In this document: positions 58,059 to 64,000 of the stretch, piece after piece | Layout: every line of letters begins with the position of its first letter | Numbering within the stretch: the stretch's first letter is position 1 | From: Nyssa sinensis | Lineage: Eukaryota > Streptophyta > Magnoliopsida > Cornales > Nyssaceae | Length of the DNA: 64,000 nucleotides | Assembly (NCBI GenBank): GCA_008638375.1 | Contig: CM018041.1 | Coordinates: 13,624,552-13,688,551, forward strand | Reading direction: 5' to 3' | Position numbers and translations under genes: made by a program | The notes under the pieces: model-generated | The model's input: the letters and a program-made list of their open reading frames with translations, nothing else | Databases searched by the model: none | What the model was told of the DNA's origin: nothing

Positions 58059-60050
58059 AGTTTTAGAAGAGAATACTCTTTAAAAGAGAAAGTAAGTAAA
58101 CTATACTCACCCTATGAGAAAACACTCAAAGGAGAGAAAAATTGCATAAGCAAAACAAAAACTGCCAAATGAAAGCACTTGTCAGTCGAGACCCATTGTC
58201 ATTGAGAGAGATCCCGCGGCTAAATCAACTCAGTCGCCCCATTAACTTTGATCCCTATTAAATGTATAATATTATGAAATTTAATTTGACTTCAGTTCAA
58301 TGCACTTAAGAGTTGCACTAACCCGAAGTGCTATTAAAGTCACTATCTTCAAATTTTGACCGATCACTTGAAAAAAAGACCCTAGTGACTCAAAATTTGA
58401 GTTTATCAATTTTTTTTTTTTAAATTTGAGAATACTTTTAACAAGTTACCATAATTTGAATGCTACAAATCGTTTTAATTTAATGACTCAAATTTAAACT
58501 AAAATTGTCAAAAAAATAATTTTTTGATCCTATTAAAATTTAGCTTTAACAAAACTTAAATAATTTTTAGCGTTAATATTGCTGTAAGTTATCAAAACAA
58601 CTAAATGGGTCATGTCCATTATGGGTTCCCAAATGCCTGTTTTGGGGAAGCCCAAGAGACTAGTTAGCAAAACTTCAGAATCCAGAACTTAGCCCTATTA
58701 TAATTAGTGTGAATACGGGGGGCTGGGTTAACCTATTTGCAAAACTATCATCTAATAAACATTAAACTTTGGGGGCAAGGTAATATATCAGCCAAATCAT
58801 AATTAATAGTATGAATTTGTTTCCAACCTAGGACCAAACTAAACTCAAATATTAAAGCCCAAAGGTCTCATGTTTGTTCATGTAGATGGAGATAAAACAA
58901 AAAAAAAAAAAGTTAATTGGTATGTAGTTCTTTGTTTTAACACTTATTTGAATTCTAGTACATCATAATTCTTTATATTTGTATGAAAGACAATGGTTAG
59001 ATACTTATTTTGTGAGAATGATTATTTTGATGAGTTGATACCAACTATTTTTATTATATGATAAAATTACATTCCCAATCTAATTTCATACACAGGTTTC
59101 TTCCTAAATTTTTTATCAAATCAATTTTTTCCCAACTCTTCGCATCTTTTTCCAGTCTTTCTTTTCCACTATACAGTTCTCTTGTCTCTCTTTACTCTGT
59201 ACACCATCAACTATAGTAGCAGCCACCATCTTGATTTTATCCATGATCGATCTTATCCATATACGCACAACATTCTTTACCAATTTTCCTAATCAACTAC
59301 ATCTTCATCACTATCTTTATCAAATTAGTTTACACCCAATCAATTTTTTCACAATTTTCATCAAATAAAATCTTCAAAATACAATAGGTCGTTCGGTTAA
59401 AAAGACCATAACCCATCTCTATTCCGTGCAGCGAGTCCAATTGACAACTAATAACACCAACCAACCGACGCTCCCACACTCGTATAATTGCTGTACATTC
59501 CAACTGTACGACTAATTGAGTTGAGGAATCAAACTGTCCCAATTGTTTTCTAGATTGTTCTACAAAGCGTTTTTCACTATTTAAAATAAAAATATCTTGA
59601 TTTTGCAATTCCATTGGATCCTAGTGGAATAAGGTATTGTATGAATAATACTTTTTCAATCAAATAAATATTTCAAAGATTCCCATCTTTGTATTTCGAA
59701 AGGACAGGAGATACAGATGATAGGAAATTTATTCCAAACTGCTTTTTACTAAATTTTCTATTTCAACAAAATGTCAAAATACAATGACCAACAAAAAGAT
59801 CCTTCTAAATATGTAGAAATAAAACCTTGGCATGAATATTCCAATAGGTTTTAGTCCCAGTCCGCAAAAGAAATATTTTATTTAGCATTTAGAATCATCA
59901 CCTCTCATGATTAATAAAAAATAAAAAATAAAAAAGAGGTCAAATATCATAAAAGAAAAATAAATGTGCTAAAAAAATAAGTGAAATAAAAAATAGTAAA
60001 TATATATAGAAGAAAAAGCGTAGGGAAAAAAATAAAACAAATCCAAGTAT
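58059..60050. other. Non-genic DNA with one unrecognised ORF
   Basis: Mostly A+T-rich. A 94-codon minus-strand frame at 59330-59614 (MELQNQDIFILNSEKRFVEQ...) has coding-like composition but I do not recognise it. I considered organellar DNA but cannot support it from sequence alone. Confidence 0.4.
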
Positions 60051-60120
60051 ATAGAGGTTGACGAAAATAAATAGAACCCAAATACATAGAGGTTGACGAA
60101 AATAAATAGAACCCAAATAA
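60051..60120. repeat. 35-bp tandem duplication
   Basis: ATAGAGGTTGACGAAAATAA begins at 60051 and again at 60086, with the full 35-base unit ending ACCCAAATA in both copies. Confidence 0.9.
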
Positions 60121-60504
60121 TTTATAATCCTAAAAGAGTCGTTCAAAATAAAGAAATAATTAAATCAAGGAATAAAATGTAGGGAAGAAAGCTAAAATTA
60201 AAAAAAAAAAAAATCATAATTTTGTTTTTACTAAATATGAAATAAGACTTCAACCTAGAAAAGTAAAAAGTTTTGTTTGACACTCAAAGATTTATATTCT
60301 TCTATGAGTCCTAATCTTGCTTTATCCATAAACTCCAAAAATTCAAGCCCTACTCCTACAATATTTGATTGTAGAACAACATTAACTCCTACAAAAAATT
60401 GGACCACAGTGCACACGCCATTCAATCTAAATGTGCACGTAACCCAACAAAACTAGAGTTTTGCACTTAGCCTCAATGACGGAGGTTTTAATCACAGTTT
60501 GAGA

Positions 60505-60658
60505 AAAGTTTTTTACAGTGTAAATTTTTATAGTAAAAATGGGATGAAATTTTTTTTGGTGTAAATTTTTACGTTGCAATTGGAAGGGAGTTTTTTGTGA
60601 TATAAATTTTCACAATGGAACTTGCTAAGAATTTTTACATTGTAAAATTTCACAGTAT
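60505..60658. repeat. 41-bp A+T-rich tandem repeat, 4 units
   Basis: TAAATTTT-type cores lie at 60521, 60562, 60603 and about 60643, a period of about 41. Most units contain a small palindrome (for example GTAAATTTTTAC, TTTTACATTGTAAAA). Units are diverged. Confidence 0.65.
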
Positions 60659-61389
60659 TTTTTTTCTTTAAAATTTTATATTACATATGAATGTTGTTTG
60701 ATAAATCTCAATGTTTTTATTAAAAAATAATTTATAGATAACAAGGTATAGGATTTTAAAGTTTAAAAAAAAGTTTTGAAAGTTGCTCCCCAATTTCACG
60801 CGTATAATATAGTAAAGAATATTTTTGTCTCCTAAAAAATGTAATCAATTTAAAACTTTAAATGTTTATGCATAGATGTTAGAGTGAAAAAAAAGTTCAA
60901 TTTGTAGACTTGAGGTCAACTAACCCTAAAAAAAAATTGAAAACAATAGTAGTATCAAAAAACTACTAAACTACTGTTATATTGGAATTTTTTTTCGTGA
61001 AAAAAAATTGGAAGATGGTAGATCTGAAAACAAAGTTAGCAAAGGAGATAGACGCTACTTACCAATTACAACCCGTTGAACAATAACATATTCTTTATAA
61101 TAACAATTCCTACGATTACTTTAAATCATTGTATTTTGTGAATAAATAAAAGGTTAATTACAGTTAATTATCTTAAAATTTGATCTCACTTTCAAATAAA
61201 GTCCTCAATTTTTAATTGTAATAATTCGATCCCTTAATTTATAATTTCATTTTAATTAAAACTAATTACAAACAGTCATTAACAGTTGTCTTAAATTCTT
61301 GACGGCAACCGTTTACATATTAAATTCATTGGGTCTTATTTGAAACTCATATACAATTACAGGGTACTATTTTAAAATTTATGTGAAAT
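60659..61389. other. A+T-rich non-genic DNA
   Basis: Nothing assignable; flanks the start of the Tat-like LTR. Confidence 0.55.
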
Positions 61390-61932
61390 TGATATACCAC
61401 AAATTGACAGACCAGTCTCCATACGACACATGTACCTACAGAACTGTCGAAGGACACTTATTCAGAACAGGTCTGAGCACAAGGCTTTTAGAGCAGCCCT
61501 CAGACTCAGTCTTAGCTCGGAAGGCACTAAACTTATTCAGAAGAGGGTTCAGAGCTCATAACAGCCTTAAACATCCTACAGAGCTAAGGATAAGGAAACA
61601 GATTTCAACAAGAAAACTGTCACCCATGGATATCTCTCAAGCGCAATGTCCAACATGGTAACTACCATTCTCTAATGATCAAATCCCTACATTCATGGCT
61701 CGAAATCCTGATCAACTTAGGAAATCTATAGCCTATAAATAAAACCCTAAGGTACGCTGTTACATTCATGCTAATTCACTTACTTTCAATTACAGTCTTT
61801 CAATACAGTTTATTGACTTAATCATCGGAGCGACTACCACTGGAGCCAACCCGGTGGCTCTCTGAACTTTTTCTTTGAGTGTTCGGCAAGCACAGAAGAT
61901 TAGGGCCCACATATCGAAAAAATGCAGCATCA
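61390..61932 (+). repeat. 5' LTR of the Tat-like element
   Basis: Ends GCAGCATCA at 61932 just before the PBS. The start is less certain; TGATATACC at 61390 gives matching TGAT...ATCA ends. A TATA box (CTATAAATAAAA) lies at about 61733-61744, and the sequence is more G+C-balanced than its left flank. Confidence 0.7.
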
Positions 61933-61935
61933 GTT

Positions 61936-61952
61936 TGACGCCGTTTGTGGGA
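61936..61952 (+). other. Primer-binding site (Tat type)
   Basis: TGACGCCGTTTGTGGGA resembles the TGGCGCCGTTG(C/T)GGGGA binding site of Tat-like elements, with the third base changed from G to A. Confidence 0.7.
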
Positions 61953-62154
61953 ACGACAATCGTTTCTCAACAAAAGTCCCCATCTTTACAAGCAAACTCG
62001 TAGTCCTTCTTATTGGAGGATCGTGGCTCCTAATCTCCATCCAAGAAAAAACGCTCAAAATCTTCCAAATCGGCCTTCTGCCAGAAGAGGAAGGGGACAA
62101 TTACCTGATCCCAAGTAGCAACAGTTCGACCAAGTTAAGCGACAGAATGAGTTA

Positions 62155-63760
62155 ATGCAGGAACAGCTCCTTGCCATCTCCAAAACTCTGGCGATGCTTA
62201 CCCAGAACCACGGAACCCATCCTTTAAATCTACTCGTCAATACGGCTGATCCAAGGACACAGCTTTCTACTGCCACCCTTGGTGGAGGATTCCACGAAGA
62301 GATTCCCAGTAATCAACCGGTGTACCCCCAAGGTACCACCTACACTGGCAGAGACCCCCAGCTATCGGCAGCCACAAGCAGGGGGATACCAGGCTTTATT
62401 TCAGAGTCCACTATTAGAGCACCACAAGGGTTCCAACCCCAGTGGCCTCAGGAGCAAATCCAGTGCTGTAGGAGTTTCAACCTCAAACGGCTCTAATTTC
62501 TCCAGCTCAAAAGGACCGAAATCATCTTCCGGCCATGGACCGGGGTCATCCCATCCACGTGGGCACCGAAGCCGCAGGGCAGGATTCACAACAACCATTA
62601 TCGCCTAGGGACCCACGAAGGGCCGAAGAGGTCACAGACTCTATGGACCGCACTGCTGTTGTAAAAGGAGTTCACATCCCTCCCGAGCAGGACAAGCTGG
62701 CCAAGTTGCTTGGAAGGCTCTCCACACCATTCACCCTTGCCATCATGGCAGAGGAACGACCAAAGAAGTTTGTCATCCCAAAGTTCACTCCCTACAATGG
62801 GACTGGCGACCCAAGTGACCATATTTCTCACTATCAGCACACCATAGTGCTGCACGGGGCCATCGACGCCTTCATGTGTCGAACATTTGTCACCAGTCGC
62901 AAAGGGACTGCTCTAAAGTGATTCCACCACCTTTCTCCGAGCTCGATCACCAGCTTCTATGAGCTCGGAAGGCGATTCCTTGACCAGTTTATGACTAGTA
63001 GAAGGTTGAGGAAGGGCTTAGAGTTCTTGCTGAACATAAAGCAGTCCAAAGGAGAAAATTTCAAAGAATATATTGCTCGCTTCAATACCGAGCTTACAGA
63101 GATCACAGACTGCAGTTTGAGCTTTTTGGTTGCCGCCCTGACCTTTGGTCTTACTCAAGGGGGTTTCTGAGACTCCTTAACAAAGAGCCCTCCTGATGAT
63201 ATAGCAGCTCTCATGGAATGTGCCAAGAAATATATAAATCTGGAGGAAGCAAAAAATACCTCCCAGAAGATTAAGGAACAGGCCCAGAAGGATGAGTAGA
63301 AGAAAGACTCTAATGTTACCAAGCAGAAAATAAGGAGCCCGGACAAAAGAACGATACCTAGGGCTCTAGGCAATACTGGTCCTGGATGGTTTGTCACTTT
63401 CACTCCCTTGAATGCCTCATTGGCTTACATACTTCGGCAGGTCCAAGTACGTGAAAACTTGAAATGGCCGGAGCCGTTAAAGGGCAACCCCAACAACAAG
63501 GACCACAACAAGTATTGCGATTTTTATAAAGACCACGAGCATACGACTGACGGTGTATAACCCTAAAACATGAGATCGAGCAGCTCATAAGGAGAGGGCG
63601 ACTGGCGGAGTTCGTCTAGTAGGAAGGGAGACAGAACCCCCGCAATGACAGACCTTTGCAAAGAAGGCAAGAGCAAAGGCCCGAGCAAAGGGACGGACGG
63701 AATGAGCTCCAGCAGTAGAACAATCAGGTTATCCTCATCCTCTATACAGACACCTCGACC
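62155..63760 (+). pseudogene. gag: Tat-like gag (broken)
   Basis: A Gln/Ser/Pro-rich N-terminal part (62155-62500, frame uncertain) leads to the conserved core: ERPKKFVIPKFTPYNGTGDP, SDHISHYQHTIVLHG, FHHLSPSSITSFYELGRRFL, SKGENFKEYIARFNTEL, DDIAALMECAKKYINLEEAK. Then comes the nucleocapsid-like YCDFYKDHEHTTDGV with damaged Cys/His spacing and an Arg/Gln-rich tail in a shifted frame. Stops at 62919 (expected Trp), 63167 (expected Arg) and 63297 interrupt it. Its role would be particle formation; as read it is non-functional. Confidence 0.82.
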
Positions 63761-63969
63761 ACAGGGACATCTAACAAAGTAAGAAAGCGTTATACTCGGG
63801 AGGCCAGAGCTGCTCCCAGCCTCATCCAGATTTCTGCTATCGAGAAGAGGCTAAGGCCACTACCTGAGATTCAGTTCACAGAGCAAGATCTTGTAGGGGT
63901 ACACTGCCCTCACAGTGATGCCTTTGTCATCTCTCTCAAAATTACCAATTTCGAGATCTGAAGAGTTTT

Positions 63970-64000
63970 GGTAGATACAGGGGGCTCGACAAATGTATTA
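63970..64000 (+). pseudogene. Start of Tat-like protease (window edge)
   Basis: VLVDTGGSTNVL preserves the DTG triad of the aspartic protease. A TGA two codons upstream interrupts the frame. The remainder is outside the window. Confidence 0.7.

Larger units (their letters stand above)
61390..64000 (+). mobile_element. Tat-like gypsy element, 5' end (runs off window)
   Basis: 5' LTR, PBS of the TGGCGCC type and a long gag, followed by the start of the protease at the window edge. The PBS type and gag text are those of the Tat/Retand branch of plant gypsy elements rather than chromoviruses. The 3' part lies outside the window. Confidence 0.82.

Noticed and set aside
59330..60150. Possible organelle-derived insertion
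   Set aside because: Composition and the 35-bp duplication are reminiscent of plastid spacers, but I could not match any organellar gene.

Overview
This window is repeat-dominated nuclear DNA from a flowering plant, probably a eudicot. The evidence is its high A+T content, abundant TA/TG/TC microsatellites, and plant-type LTR retrotransposons primed by initiator-Met tRNA (PBS core TGGTATCAGA). It also holds a CACTA transposon with a Tnp2-type transposase, a Harbinger-type non-autonomous element, a TRIM, and a LINE fragment with a DUF4283-like domain. A 100-base run of N marks a scaffold gap. I found no intact host gene, tRNA or rRNA. Every recognisable coding sequence belongs to a mobile element, and all are broken. 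The one likely host-derived segment is a gene-like fragment carried inside a Harbinger-type element.

Layout. 1-11418: A+T-rich DNA with a 124-bp palindrome, an old LTR, a TRIM-like remnant, an array of six small hairpins and microsatellites. 11419-18405: a solo LTR (duplicated site CCATA) split by a complete Ty3/gypsy element (11805-17493, duplicated site AAAGC). 19646-23211: the 3' LTR and integrase tail of a minus-strand Tekay/Del-like gypsy element, fused at 23212 to a non-autonomous minus-strand LTR element (23212-33655). That element carries an unrecognised open reading frame and is itself split by a Ty1/copia element (24110-31665, duplicated site AAATC). 36343-41920: a TRIM split by a minus-strand copia element with short LTRs. 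43533-45536: an LTR remnant, then a copia fragment that is cut within its reverse transcriptase by a CACTA transposon (45537 to the gap at 52065). 52165 to about 56530: a minus-strand gypsy element whose 5' LTR holds a 990-bp Harbinger-type element. 57640-58058: LINE fragment. 61390-64000: the 5' end of a Tat-like gypsy element that runs off the window.

The window therefore contains several independent nests, and the nesting gives relative ages. Decay is strikingly patterned. In the gypsy element at 11805-17493 every in-frame stop can be explained as CAG, CAA or CGA changed by one C-to-T transition. Other elements show the matching TGG-to-TAG/TGA changes, and three protease active sites carry similar transitions. 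This fits deamination of methylated cytosines in silenced elements.

The most unusual items are the non-autonomous LTR element with its unrecognised ORF and 31-bp array around the primer-binding site, the six-hairpin array near 9.1 kb whose stems differ in sequence but stay paired, and the Pack-type Harbinger element near 56 kb. All boundaries and translations were read by eye from the sequence; family names rest on recalled motif knowledge, not on database searches.
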